A DNA stretch of 64,000 bases from Streptomyces sp. NRRL B-1347 (GCF_000720325.1 NZ_JOJM01000037.1:62001-126000); one strand, 5' to 3'; counted from the first letter of the stretch, positions 7,972-16,237 are shown. Made by a program: numbers and translations. The notes: generated from the letters alone by a model not told the origin.

Positions 7972-8021
7972 AGCGCCGCAGAGCCGACGGAGCGCCGCAG
8001 AGCCGACAGAGCCCCGCAGAG
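7972..8021 (+). repeat. 19-bp tandem repeat, about 2.6 copies
   Basis: Units AGCGCCGCAGAGCCGACGG (7972-7990) and AGCGCCGCAGAGCCGACAG (7991-8009) are followed by a partial third, AGCCCCGCAGAG. The array ends just before the ribosome-binding site of the transporter gene, so copy number would change its leader length. Confidence 0.85.
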
Positions 8022-8028
8022 TTGGAGG

Positions 8029-9387
8029 ATGACACGACAGCGGATCATGCTGTCCTGCTGCTTCCCTCCTGCCCCTTCCCCCCTCCTGCCCCTGCTGTCC
8101 CGCTGTTCCTCGTCCCGAAAGGCTCCGCTCCTGAACGCCTCCCTCGCCGAAGCGCTCTCCGCCGTCCTGCTCCTGGCGGTCCTGGCCTGCGCGGTGATCC
8201 GACCGTGGGGCTGGCCGGAGGCGGTCGTCGCCGTTCCGGCCGCCGGGGTGGTCATCGCCGGCGGCGCGATCTCACTGGACCACGCGGCGGACGAAGCCGC
8301 GCGTCTCGGCCCCGTGATCGGCTTTCTGGCGGCCGTACTGATCCTCGCTCAGCTCTGTGACGACGAGGGACTGTTCCAGGCCTGCGGTGCCTGGATGGCC
8401 CGGCGGGCGGCGGGGAGCCCGCACCGGTTGCTGGTGCAGGTGTTCGGCGCCGCCTCGCTGATCACCGCGGTGCTCAGCCTGGACGCCACGGTCGTCCTGC
8501 TGACCCCGGTGGTGTTCGCCACCGCGGCCCGGCTCGGCGCCCGGCCCAAGCCGCACGTGTACGCCTGCACCCATCTGTCGAACACCGCCTCGCTGCTGCT
8601 TCCGGTGTCCAACCTCACCAACCTGCTCGCGTTCGCCGCGAGCGGACTCAGCTTCACCCGTTTCGCCGCCCTGATGGCCCTGCCGTGGGTGGCCGCGATC
8701 GCGGTCGAGTACGTGGTCATCCGGAGGTTCTTCGCCACCGATCTGGACGCCGGGGCCGAGGCGCAGCCCGTCGCCGGGCCGAGCGAGGTGCCGGTGTTCG
8801 CGCTGGCCACGGTGGCCTGCACGCTGGTGGGTTTCGTGGTGACCTCCGCGGTGGGGATCGACCCGGCGTGGGCAGCGGCGGCGGGCGCGGCCGTGCTCGG
8901 GGGCCGCGCCCTGCTCCGGCGCCGCACCACACCGACCGCTCTCGTGCGCGCCGCGTCCCTGCCGTTCTGCGCCTTCGTCCTGGCCCTGGGCGTCGTCGTC
9001 CGCGCGGTCGTCGACAACGGGCTCGCCGACGCGCTGGGCCACGTGGTCCCCGACGGCACCGGGCTCACCGCCCTGCTCGGCATCGCGGCCCTGGCCGCCG
9101 TACTGGCCAACGTCATCAACAACCTGCCGGCCGTCCTGGTGCTGCTGCCGCTGACCGCCCCGGCAGGGCCGGGTGCCGTCCTCGCGGTGCTGCTCGGGGT
9201 GAACATCGGCCCCAACCTCACCTACGCGGGATCCCTGGCCACCCTGCTGTGGCGGCGTATCGTGCGCGAGCACGACAGTGACGTGGAGCTGGGCGAGTTC
9301 ACCCGGCTCGGACTGCTCGCCGTACCCGCCGCGCTGGTGCTCTCGGTGGTGGCACTGTGGGTCTCGCTGCTCGTGATCGGAGGCTGA
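8029..9387 (+). CDS. ArsB / SLC13-type membrane transporter
   Basis: The protein (452 residues from the ATG at 8029) is highly hydrophobic, with about ten to twelve predicted membrane segments. The ArsB/SLC13 hallmark pattern is seen in SLDATVVLLTPVVFATA, HLSNTASLLLPVSNLTNLL and, in the second half, NVINNLPAVLVLLPLTA with GVNIGPNLTYAGSLATLLW. This family moves arsenite, anions or Na+/H+. The start is uncertain. GGAGG sits only 1-2 bases before the ATG at 8029, and the first 34 residues are low-quality, so an in-frame CTG at 8131 behind GAAAGG gives a better N-terminus. A universal stress protein gene follows after a tandem repeat. Arsenic specificity is not supported by neighbouring ars genes. 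Confidence 0.8.
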   Translation: MTRQRIMLSCCFPPAPSPLLPLLSRCSSSRKAPLLNASLAEALSAVLLLAVLACAVIRPWGWPEAVVAVPAAGVVIAGGAISLDHAADEAARLGPVIGFLAAVLILAQLCDDEGLFQACGAWMARRAAGSPHRLLVQVFGAASLITAVLSLDATVVLLTPVVFATAARLGARPKPHVYACTHLSNTASLLLPVSNLTNLLAFAASGLSFTRFAALMALPWVAAIAVEYVVIRRFFATDLDAGAEAQPVAGPSEVPVFALATVACTLVGFVVTSAVGIDPAWAAAAGAAVLGGRALLRRRTTPTALVRAASLPFCAFVLALGVVVRAVVDNGLADALGHVVPDGTGLTALLGIAALAAVLANVINNLPAVLVLLPLTAPAGPGAVLAVLLGVNIGPNLTYAGSLATLLWRRIVREHDSDVELGEFTRLGLLAVPAALVLSVVALWVSLLVIGG

Positions 9388-9390
9388 GGG

Positions 9391-9483
9391 GGCCAAGAGG
9401 CCAGGGAGGCAAGAGGCCAGGGGGCTGAGAGGCCAGAGAGCTGAGAGGCCAGGGAGCTGAGAGGCCAGGGAGCTGAGGAGGCT
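9391..9483 (+). repeat. 16-bp tandem repeat array in the transporter-usp spacer
   Basis: The spacer is built from degenerate copies of CTGAGAGGCCAGGGAG. Copies at 9425, 9441, 9457 and 9473 are exactly 16 bp apart, and more diverged copies precede them. The last copy ends in GCTGAGGAGG, which supplies the ribosome-binding site of the next gene. Confidence 0.85.
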
Positions 9484-9490
9484 GGACACC

Positions 9491-9976
9491 ATGACCGTCA
9501 TCGCCTGGATCGTCGAAGGCACCTGGCCCGCGTGCGTCGACGCCGCCCGCGCCCACGCGCCCGAGCGTGCCGACATCGTGCTGCTGCACATCACAGGGCC
9601 CGAGGCACCCGGCGCCGCTCACGGCGCCTACGCCGGGCTCCTCGGCCGGGCCCGCCCCGACCGCGACCCGGGCACCGCCGTCGAACACCTCGCCGCCGCC
9701 TCCGCCGCACGTCTGCTGACCGCAGCGGCCGATCGCCTCGGACGCCCCTGTACGCGCACCGAGCGCGTCGGCCGCGCCGAGCGGGAGGTCGTGGCCGCCG
9801 CCGAAGGCGCCGACCTGCTCGTCCTGGCCCGCGACGGCGACCGCGCCCGCCTGGGCCCGCGCAGCCTCGGCCCCGCGAGCCGCTTCATCGTCGACCACGC
9901 CCCCTGCCCGGTCCTCCTGGTCTGGCCGGAGGCCACGCCCAGCACGGCCACGCTCCCGCCGCCGCCCCCTCACTAG
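9491..9976 (+). CDS. Universal stress protein (UspA) family
   Basis: The 161-residue single Usp domain begins VIAWIVEGTWPACVDAARAH, has RAEREVVAAAEGADLLVLARDG in the middle, and ends with the typical LGPASRFIVDHAPCPVLLVW strand. The usual ATP-binding GxxG-(9)-G(S/T) loop is degenerate (RARLGPRSLGPASRF), so nucleotide binding is uncertain. It follows the transporter gene by about 100 bp, and GAGGAGG precedes the ATG, suggesting one transcript. Usp domains on ion-transport operons often act as regulators of the transporter, which is an inference here. Confidence 0.85.
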   Translation: MTVIAWIVEGTWPACVDAARAHAPERADIVLLHITGPEAPGAAHGAYAGLLGRARPDRDPGTAVEHLAAASAARLLTAAADRLGRPCTRTERVGRAEREVVAAAEGADLLVLARDGDRARLGPRSLGPASRFIVDHAPCPVLLVWPEATPSTATLPPPPPH

Positions 9977-10012
9977 CCCGGCCACTGGTGTCGCGGCAGC
10001 GGTTCGGACAGC

Positions 10013-10501
10013 ATGCGGCGCATGGACTGGATGCCTCTGCTCTCCACGCTTGCAGGTGCCGCCATCGGCATCGCCGCCACCCTGATCGCCGATCGCAACA
10101 GATGGCGGCGTGAGGAAGCACGACACGCCCTGGAGATGCGGCGCGCCGTGTACACCGAGTACGCCTCCGCCCTCAAGGACGCGGGGGAAGAGATACGGGC
10201 CGTCGCCCTGGGCGATCACATGTCCGAGTCAGCCCGTGATGTGGCGGTGCGCGAAGCCTTCCGCAGGACCGGATTGCACACGGCGAGCGAACAGCTCTGG
10301 CTCGTGGGCCCGCCCCCGGTCGTCGCGGCCGGGAACGAGGCGTTCCACAGCCTGCGCCGGATACGCGACGCCTACGCCGACGGGGTGGCGGTCGGCTCCG
10401 CCGAGGACAGGGCCTTCATCCGACAGCGCCGCACGGCCATGGCGGAGATGCGCCGCCGCATGCGTGAGGATCTGGGCGTCGGGCCCCTCGGGATCGAATG
10501 A
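10013..10501 (+). CDS. Small membrane-anchored hypothetical protein
   Basis: The 162-residue protein has one N-terminal membrane segment (WMPLLSTLAGAAIGIAATLIA), then a long charged helical region with many Arg and Glu (EEARHALEMRRAVYTEYASALKDAG). I recognise no catalytic motif. The layout, one anchor plus a cytoplasmic helical bundle, is common among uncharacterised Streptomyces proteins. Starts at 10013 and 10022 are both possible; neither has a strong ribosome-binding site. It lies 36 bp after the usp gene and may belong to the same transcript. Confidence 0.7.
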   Translation: MRRMDWMPLLSTLAGAAIGIAATLIADRNRWRREEARHALEMRRAVYTEYASALKDAGEEIRAVALGDHMSESARDVAVREAFRRTGLHTASEQLWLVGPPPVVAAGNEAFHSLRRIRDAYADGVAVGSAEDRAFIRQRRTAMAEMRRRMREDLGVGPLGIE

Positions 10502-10582
10502 CCACCGGCCGGAGGGGAGCCCCGGATCCGGACCCGGCTTCGCCGCGTACGCGTCGCTGCCCCCGCGAGGCGCCGCGGTTCG

Positions 10583-11056
10583 TCACCGCGTACAGCCGCT
10601 GCCGTAGGGCGCGTACAGGTCGAGCAGCCGGGTGCGGGCCGACTGGAGGCGGTGGGCGAGGACCTTGCCGACCCACTGGCCGACGGCCGCGCCGAGTCGG
10701 GGATCGCTCGCGCACAAGGACCGTACCGCCGTCGCGTCGAACTCGTAGGCGCGTACGGGAGTCGTCGCCACGGCGCCCAGCTGCCACACGTACGGCGGGA
10801 ACAGCCAGGACCAGCCGACCAGTTCGTCGAAGCCGATCGTCTCGATCACCGGTGAGCGGCGCCCCGGCACGTGCATGTCGAGGGTGACGGTGCCGGTGCG
10901 GACGACCCAGAACCGGTCGGCGCGGCCGCCCTCGTCGAAAAGCCGGGTGTCCTGCGGGAAGGTGACCTCACGGGCGACGCGCAGCAGACGGTCCCGGTGG
11001 GCGGCGGGCAGGGCCCGCAGCATGCGAGTGCTGGACATGGTCTTGGTGTTCACCAC
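10583..11056 (-). CDS. Cyclic-nucleotide-binding (Crp/Fnr N-domain) protein without DNA-binding domain
   Basis: The 157-residue protein is a single cNMP-binding beta-roll: LPAAHRDRLLRVAREVTFPQ, LFDEGGRADRFWVVRTGTV and IETIGFDELVGWSWLFPPY, ending in the C-helix region. The Crp C-terminal helix-turn-helix is missing. It could sense a nucleotide or redox signal and act through a partner, or merely retain the fold. The phosphate-binding cassette RxA of cAMP binders is not evident. The GTG at 11056 is preceded by GGAAGG. A hairpin at 11074-11092 lies in its leader. Confidence 0.82.
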   Translation of the reverse strand: MVNTKTMSSTRMLRALPAAHRDRLLRVAREVTFPQDTRLFDEGGRADRFWVVRTGTVTLDMHVPGRRSPVIETIGFDELVGWSWLFPPYVWQLGAVATTPVRAYEFDATAVRSLCASDPRLGAAVGQWVGKVLAHRLQSARTRLLDLYAPYGSGCTR

Positions 11057-11073
11057 TGTGCCTTCCTGTCGCG

Positions 11074-11092
11074 CCGTGCCGGGCGGGCACGG
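11074..11092 (-). terminator. Hairpin upstream of the cNMP-binding gene
   Basis: CCGTGCC and GGCACGG form a 7-bp stem with a 5-nt loop. A second short repeat, GACGCT/AGCGTC, sits at 11125-11139. Both follow the 3' end of the minus-strand gene that stops at 11236, so they may end that transcript. They also lie 18 bp before the next start and could act as a leader structure. Confidence 0.4.
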
Positions 11093-11235
11093 CCGCCTCT
11101 CCGGCGCTGCCGGGCCCGGCCGTTGACGCTCTCAGCGTCCGCCTCGGCGGGGGCGCGGCACAGTGGCCGTGCGGAGCAGGGCAGGGGCCGGGCGGCCCGC
11201 ACGGGCGCGGGCCGAACGGCCCTCGCGGCGGCCGT

Positions 11236-11739
11236 TCAGACGGGCTCGGCGGACGCGCGGAGGCGGGGCGCGTCCGGCACCGGCGGCGCCTGGAAGCCGT
11301 CCCGCGTCCAGGCGACTTCGAAGGGCATGTCCGGGTCGGGGTTGCTGAAGCGGGCGGACACGTCGCGGCCCGCGACGAGCACGGTGACGACCAGGGTGTC
11401 GGGCAGGGTGATGCCGTGCCGTGCCGCGAAGGCCGAGGGGTCCGCCGCGGCTTCGCGGGCGAGGTCCGGGTCGTCGGCGACGGCTTGCAGCACCTCGCCG
11501 ACGCGCACGTCCCGGGCGAGCTCGATGAGGCGCTCGTGCTTCGCGATGCAGCGTTCGACGCCCGCGAGGTCGCCGCTGAGCGCCTCACGCGAGGGCGGCG
11601 GCTTCGGCGGTTCGGGCCGCGGCGGCCTGCGGCGCAGCATCTCCCTGAGCCTGCGGGCCTGCCTGTGCAGCTCGGCCAGGTCCGCCTGGTGCAGGTCGAC
11701 GAGGCGCAGGAGCGTGGCCTGGTGCGGGTTGCCGGACAT
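11236..11739 (-). CDS. Coiled-coil protein with an NHLP-leader-like segment, function unknown
   Basis: The 167-residue protein has a coiled-coil start (HQADLAELHRQARRLREML), a Pro/Arg-rich linker (RPEPPKPPPSREA), and a helix around GVERCIAKHERLIELARD. Then comes a segment, VADDPDLAREAAADPSAFAA followed by RHGITLPDTLVVTVLVAG, that resembles the nitrile-hydratase-leader (NHLP) domain used as a RiPP leader. The C-terminal 40 residues (RFSNPDPDMPFEVAWTRDGF) are not peptide-core like. It is followed 22 bp... upstream in transcription terms it precedes the large Ig-like protein gene's partner: its stop lies at 11236 and the large gene ends 22 bp before its start, so the large gene is transcribed first. 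No RiPP modification enzyme is nearby, so a precursor role is doubtful. Confidence 0.7.
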   Translation of the reverse strand: MSGNPHQATLLRLVDLHQADLAELHRQARRLREMLRRRPPRPEPPKPPPSREALSGDLAGVERCIAKHERLIELARDVRVGEVLQAVADDPDLAREAAADPSAFAARHGITLPDTLVVTVLVAGRDVSARFSNPDPDMPFEVAWTRDGFQAPPVPDAPRLRASAEPV

Positions 11740-11761
11740 GGGCGGTCTCCATCTCGTACGG

Positions 11762-13756
11762 CTAGAGGACGGTGTCCCAGCTTCCGGACCGGTAGGCCAT
11801 GACGGGGTCGACGGTCAGCCCGCCCCGCTCGTCGAGGGTGAACCGCAGGACGTACCAGAGCCTGCCGGGGTCGCCGGGCAGGTCGGCGGCCAGCCAGCGG
11901 CCGCGGCGCGTGGGCAGCCCGGCGGCGTCGACGCTGAGCAGCGCCACCGAGGCACCGGACCGGGCGAAGGTCTGCTCGCCGGAGAAGTTGTCGATCCAGC
12001 AGTGGTACTCGCCCGGTACGAACGCTCCGGCGACCGGGGTGACCGTGATGCGCTCGGGCCCTGTGGCCTGGCCCTCGTCGACGTCGAGGCGGACGAAGGG
12101 CACGGGCCGCGCGTCGTGGAACAGGCAGTGGAAGCGGCCCTCGCCGCCGCTGGGTCCGGAGCAGTGCAGGTCCAGGTCGCGCGGCAGGGCGCCCCTGTCG
12201 AGCTGCAGCATGAACGCCACCGGCGCCTGGACGGACTTGTCGCGGCGCAGCCTGACGGTGATGGTCACGGTTCCGGACGCCGGTACGGTCGCGGGGACGC
12301 TGCTAGGCAGGTAGCCCGTCGTCGACGCCCGCACCGTGGCGGCCCCCGCGGGCCGGACGAGGAGGAAGGTCGCTTCCGGAGGGGAGCCGCCGGTGATGGC
12401 GGTGCGGGCCGCGCCGCCGACGGTGAGCCGGACGTTGGCGCCGTCGAGCGGCTGGTCGTTGTCGTCGGCGTCGACCACCCGGACGACGACGGTGGCGGCG
12501 GTGCGCTGGACCACCAGCTCGACGTGGTCCCCCCGGGGGCCGATGGTCACGATCCGGTCGGTGCTGGGATCGTGGTCGGTGGAGAGCTTGACCTGCCGGT
12601 GCGGGACGCAGGCGAACGAGAAGCGCCCTTCGACGTCGGTCCTGGTCTGGTACGGCTGTTCGTCGAGGTCGAGGATCGGCTGGTCCTGGGCATCGGTGAG
12701 GTACACCCACTCACCCGGCATGGGGTTGCCCGCGGAGTCGAGGACGCGGCCGGTGACCATCGTGCAGTCCATCGGGATCCGCACCTCGACGGCGCCTTGG
12801 TCGGGCACGGTGTCGGTGGCGCGCGCGACCTGGAAGCGGTCCGCCGTGGCTTGCAGCTCGATCCGTCCGGCGGGTACGCAGTCGCGTACGGCACCGTCGA
12901 CGGACGCGGTCAGCTCGGCGCGGCCGTCGGTCGGCGCCGTGTCCCCTGCGAAGGGCACGCTCGGCGGCAGCGCGGTGACGTGGGCGCCGGCGATCGGCGT
13001 GCCGGTGGCACGGCGGCTGACGACGGCGGTGACGCGCGCGCAGCGTCGGCACCCGGTGTCCAGGGGCGGGCGCCAGCCGACGTCGGGCCGCACTTCGTTG
13101 AACTCGATGGTGAACGTGGTCGCCGCCGGGCCGCCGGGCTCGGCGTCGCCTTCGACGCGGCGGGGGTTCGCGTCGTCGCGCAGCCGCCAGAACCGTTCCG
13201 GCCGGGCCTGGTTGCGGGTGGCGAAGCTGAACCTCACCTGGTCGCCGGACTTGACCGGCGTGCCGAAGGGGACGGGGCTGCCGCCCGCCATCCCCGTGAT
13301 CGTGAACGTCCACTCCCCCGGATCTCCGCCCTGGTAGGCCGGAAACCCGGCCTGCAACGGCGACGACACCAACAGCGGGCGGTCGCGCCCGCCGAACTGG
13401 TACGTGACCAGCTGGGGGTCCTTCTTGCTCTTCCGGGGAAGCACCAGCACACCGTGGTCGACCCGCACCAGGACGCCCGGCAGCGGCCGCCACGTGTCGT
13501 CGACGGCCCGCAGCACCATCGCGTCCCCGCTGCGGACGGGCCAGGTCGTCGGCCGGTCCATCAGGAACGTCTCCCACGTGCCCGGCGCCCCGGCCGTCGG
13601 GCCGAGGTACCCGTCGTAGGCGGCCGGCCCGTCGACGGCTTGGAGACAGCGACCGTCCGCCGTACGGATCCGCACGGCATTGGGCCGGTACGGCGCCGGC
13701 CGGCACCTGCCCTCGACACAGTCACACCATTCCGAGCAGGGAGGCCAACAACTCAT
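11762..13756 (-). CDS. Large multidomain beta-sandwich protein (carboxypeptidase-regulatory / Ig-like repeats)
   Basis: The 664-residue protein starts at the ATG at 13756 with a Cys-rich head (CWPPCSEWCDCVEGRC) and no signal peptide. Residues about 25-120 look like a beta-trefoil (VRIRTADGRCLQAVDGPAA, DAMVLRAVDDTWRPL). Several beta-sandwich modules follow. One reads TMVTGRVLDSAGNPMPGEWV then YQTRTDVEGRFSFACVPH, a clear carboxypeptidase-regulatory-like (Cna-B type) domain. Another contains VVRVVDADDNDQPLDGANV. The last third includes LQLDRGALPRDLDLHCSGP. No catalytic residues are seen. It is the first gene of a unit with the NHLP-like protein gene (22 bp apart). The lack of an export signal is odd for such folds; it may be exported by a specialised route or act inside. 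Confidence 0.75.
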   Translation of the reverse strand: MSCWPPCSEWCDCVEGRCRPAPYRPNAVRIRTADGRCLQAVDGPAAYDGYLGPTAGAPGTWETFLMDRPTTWPVRSGDAMVLRAVDDTWRPLPGVLVRVDHGVLVLPRKSKKDPQLVTYQFGGRDRPLLVSSPLQAGFPAYQGGDPGEWTFTITGMAGGSPVPFGTPVKSGDQVRFSFATRNQARPERFWRLRDDANPRRVEGDAEPGGPAATTFTIEFNEVRPDVGWRPPLDTGCRRCARVTAVVSRRATGTPIAGAHVTALPPSVPFAGDTAPTDGRAELTASVDGAVRDCVPAGRIELQATADRFQVARATDTVPDQGAVEVRIPMDCTMVTGRVLDSAGNPMPGEWVYLTDAQDQPILDLDEQPYQTRTDVEGRFSFACVPHRQVKLSTDHDPSTDRIVTIGPRGDHVELVVQRTAATVVVRVVDADDNDQPLDGANVRLTVGGAARTAITGGSPPEATFLLVRPAGAATVRASTTGYLPSSVPATVPASGTVTITVRLRRDKSVQAPVAFMLQLDRGALPRDLDLHCSGPSGGEGRFHCLFHDARPVPFVRLDVDEGQATGPERITVTPVAGAFVPGEYHCWIDNFSGEQTFARSGASVALLSVDAAGLPTRRGRWLAADLPGDPGRLWYVLRFTLDERGGLTVDPVMAYRSGSWDTVL

Positions 13757-13836
13757 GGGCGCGCCTTTCCACCGTCCGGCACCCGACCCCACCCCCCGCA
13801 CGGCCCCCGCCGAGGCGGAATCGGCTTGAGGGAGAC

Positions 13837-14373
13837 CTACTTGTGGGCGCGGGGGCTGTCAAGACGGGGGTGGTTGTTGCCGTACGAGGGGCTTGGTGGC
13901 GGTATGGGGTTTGTCGTAGGGCGGCTCGCGGAGGCCGGGCAGTCGCGCGCGTGGAGGTAGCCGAACATCGACCAGGGCTCTTCGCGCCAGAAATGCGGGC
14001 GGAGTGCCTCGCCGGGGGCGATGGTGGTCCCGCAGGCCGCGCAGCATATCGACGGGTGGCCTGCCCGCTCCCGCACGGCCAGGTGTGCCGTGCCGAGGGC
14101 CTGGCCTGGTTCACACGGGCCGAACGGGCATCGCAGGCACGTGACGGTGTGGTCGTACCAGGCCAGGTAGGTCGACAGGGAGTTCGTCCTGGTCTCGCAG
14201 CAGTCCAGGCAGCCGTGCGGCCGGAAGGGGCCGGGGCCGCCAAGGTCGATCCCCTCGCCAGGGCGGAATGTGTGCTCGCACCAGACGCAGGCGGAACCGG
14301 ACAGCTGTGCCGGGCCGAGCGTGTCGATCCCGGGCAGGGCGGCGAGCAGCACGACCGGCTTGGGGTCAGGCAT
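13837..14373 (-). CDS. Small protein with several CxxC zinc-ribbon-like pairs
   Basis: The 178-residue protein starts at the ATG at 14373, behind an excellent GGAGGAGG. It contains CVWCEHTF, CLDCCETR, CLRCPFGPC and CCAACG, spaced to give two zinc-ribbon-like modules, then a Pro/Ser-rich tail. I do not recognise a named family. It overlaps the end of the preceding frameshifted gene by eight bases (ATGCCTGA), so the two were coupled. They lie divergent to the XRE-TPR regulator, an arrangement typical of small uncharacterised Streptomyces regulatory cassettes. The same reading frame happens to run open into the previous gene, but the ribosome-binding site argues against a fusion. Confidence 0.7.
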   Translation of the reverse strand: MPDPKPVVLLAALPGIDTLGPAQLSGSACVWCEHTFRPGEGIDLGGPGPFRPHGCLDCCETRTNSLSTYLAWYDHTVTCLRCPFGPCEPGQALGTAHLAVRERAGHPSICCAACGTTIAPGEALRPHFWREEPWSMFGYLHARDCPASASRPTTNPIPPPSPSYGNNHPRLDSPRAHK

Positions 14374-14766
14374 CCCGGCCTCCTCCGGCCGGGCCCGCGG
14401 GCGCGGTGGCCGTAGCGGTGTGCAGACGCGCCGCTTCGGAGCAGTCGGCGAGGATGCCGAGTAGTACGCGCCCAGGGGGCTCCGCAAGTCCCGGATCACC
14501 GGTCCGCGCAGCCAGTCCCGCAGGGCTGCCGCCAACGTGGCGGGCTCCTCGCTGGCGACCGCGGCGTGCACTCGCCGAGCGGGTACGCGTACCGCGTCGA
14601 AGCGCCGTCCGAGCGGGATCATCGCGACGTAGGCGTCCGTCCACTCCCGCCGGGCCTTGCCCGGCAGCGGATGAGCCTGAGCAAGCCAGTCAGCGATCAA
14701 CCTGTTCTCCCCCTGCGTCTGAGCGCTGCCGCCCGACGCTGGCACGGGGGCCGTACTCTCGCCCAT
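14366..14766 (-). pseudogene. Frameshifted small conserved gene next to XRE regulator
   Basis: The ATG at 14766 has GAGGAG upstream and starts MGESTAPVPASGG. The sequence reads well as far as GPVIRDLRSPLG. After the run CCCCCTGGG (rc of 14472-14480) the sensible coding moves to another frame: GRVLLGILADCSEAARLHTA, then TGA at 14366, which overlaps the ATG of the next gene. That gives an expected 133 residues once one base is restored. The N-terminal half resembles a Streptomyces hypothetical family (IADWLAQAHPLPGKARREW, GRRFDAVRVPARRVHAAV). It is either a real mutation or a homopolymer sequencing error. Confidence 0.6.
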
Positions 14767-14870
14767 GTCGACTCCTCGGTAGTCGGCCACGCCCCGGGGC
14801 CGGTCGCACGGTCGCCGGGGCCTTGCCGCCCACTGTCGTAGAGGAGGCCTCAGGCTTTCCTCCCGCGCGC

Positions 14871-14890
14871 GGGTATACCCATCATGGGTA
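14871..14890. promoter_or_regulatory. Palindromic operator candidate upstream of the XRE-TPR regulator
   Basis: GGGTATACCC is a perfect 10-bp palindrome and runs into ATCATGGGTA, giving a second inverted repeat TACCC-ATCAT-GGGTA. Three GGGTA half-sites in 20 bp lie in the divergent region between the small-gene pair and the regulator at 14945. Confidence 0.5.
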
Positions 14891-14944
14891 GAGGTTTCTG
14901 GAAGCAGCCGCCTCAGGCCGTGGCCTCACGGAAGAGTTCTCCGT

Positions 14945-16237
14945 ATGACCGGATACACGCCACCGACCGCTCTCCCGGCCTGGCTCTTGGGGGAGGGCGA
15001 GCTGCGTGCCGCGGCCGCACGTCACGACTTCGGGACCTTGTTCCGCCTCGCGCGCCAGCGAGCGGGCATCAGCTATTCGCAGATCGCGGCTGAGTGCGAT
15101 ATCAAACCTGATCGCGTCGGGACTCTGGCGCGCGGCCGGGGCAAGGTGGCAACCTTCGAAAAGATCGTTCAGATTTGCGACGCGCTGCGCATCCCTGGAC
15201 ATCTGGCGGGGTTGGCCGATCGCCCATGGGAGGCAAGGCCGGCGAGCGGCGAGGCGGAGGTGGACGAGGTGCTGCGGCGTCGGTTCGTCCAGGTCGCTGG
15301 GCTCGCTGCCACCATGCCCACCACGCTCGCTCAGCCATCCGGCCGAATCGGCCGCCGGACCGTCGCGAGCTTGCGTGAGCGCACGGCGCGCCTGCGGCGC
15401 CTGGACGACGTGCTCGGTGGGGGTGACACCTACCGGGTCTACACCGCCGAGTATCAGGCCACCAAGGCGCTGCTGCGCGACACCAGGTACGACGAGGCGA
15501 CCGGCCGCGCGCTGCTGTCCCTCCTGGCCGAGCAGGCGCAGCAGGCCGGTTGGGCGGCGTTCGACGGCGGATGTGAGGCGGACGCGGTCAGCCTGTACGA
15601 GGCCAGCCGGACCGCGGCGCTAGACGCCGGGGATACGGCCCTCTCGGGGAACGCGCTCGCGTTCCTGGCGTATCAGAGGCTCGGAGGAGACAGAAGAGCT
15701 GGGGCGGAGATCGCGAGCCGCTCCACCGAAGCGATCGGCGGGGACACGCCTGCCGGGGTCCGTGCGCTGCTGCACGAGCGGCGGGCCTGGGCGTGCGCCG
15801 TGGCCGACATGCCGACCGAGGCGGAACGGTCACTCGCCGCCGCGAGCGCAGCTCTCGCCGAAGTGCACGGCCAGCCACAGCCGGACTGGGCGGCCTGGGT
15901 CGACCACACCGAGGTGGACATCATGACGGGCCGCTGCTGGGCAGAGCTGCGCCGACCTCTACGAGCGGTACCCGTGCTGGAGGCGGCACTCGCCCGGTAC
16001 GACGACAGCCACGCCCGCGACAAGGCCTTGTACTCGTCCTGGCTCGCGCAGGCCTACCTCACGGCAGGGGAAGCGGAGCAGTCGGCGGCCGTAGTCAGCC
16101 GCGCCCTCGCCCTGTCGGACGGGGTGGCCTCGGTGCGACCGCGGAAGCGCCTGGCACCCGTCCTGAACGACCTGTCGGCCGCCAGGTACCGGACGCTGCC
16201 CGCAGTCGCCGACCTGCTGGACCAGGCCCGCGGTTAG
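14945..16237 (+). CDS. XRE-family HTH regulator with C-terminal TPR repeats
   Basis: The 430-residue protein has an N-terminal helix-turn-helix (LFRLARQRAGISYSQIAAEC then DIKPDRVGTLARGRGKV, residues 31-70). A long helical region of TPR-like repeats follows from about residue 150 (LLSLLAEQAQQAGWAAFDGG, AVSLYEASRTAALDAGDTAL, SGNALAFLAYQRLGGDRRAG). This is the common Streptomyces XRE-TPR type, in which the TPR part binds a peptide or partner. It diverges from the zinc-ribbon gene pair, with palindromes in the shared promoter region. Its TAG overlaps the end of cutA on the other strand by four bases. Confidence 0.88.
   Translation: MTGYTPPTALPAWLLGEGELRAAAARHDFGTLFRLARQRAGISYSQIAAECDIKPDRVGTLARGRGKVATFEKIVQICDALRIPGHLAGLADRPWEARPASGEAEVDEVLRRRFVQVAGLAATMPTTLAQPSGRIGRRTVASLRERTARLRRLDDVLGGGDTYRVYTAEYQATKALLRDTRYDEATGRALLSLLAEQAQQAGWAAFDGGCEADAVSLYEASRTAALDAGDTALSGNALAFLAYQRLGGDRRAGAEIASRSTEAIGGDTPAGVRALLHERRAWACAVADMPTEAERSLAAASAALAEVHGQPQPDWAAWVDHTEVDIMTGRCWAELRRPLRAVPVLEAALARYDDSHARDKALYSSWLAQAYLTAGEAEQSAAVVSRALALSDGVASVRPRKRLAPVLNDLSAARYRTLPAVADLLDQARG

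Noticed and set aside
8029..9387. Arsenic-resistance function for the ArsB-like transporter
   Set aside because: No arsC, arsR of metal type or acr3 gene nearby; the ArsR fusion across the gap lacks a metal-binding Cys cluster.
13837..14790. Single 317-codon gene spanning both small genes upstream of the XRE regulator
   Set aside because: A strong GGAGGAGG and ATG at 14373 and an ATGCCTGA overlap show two genes; the through-frame depends on a frameshift in the first.
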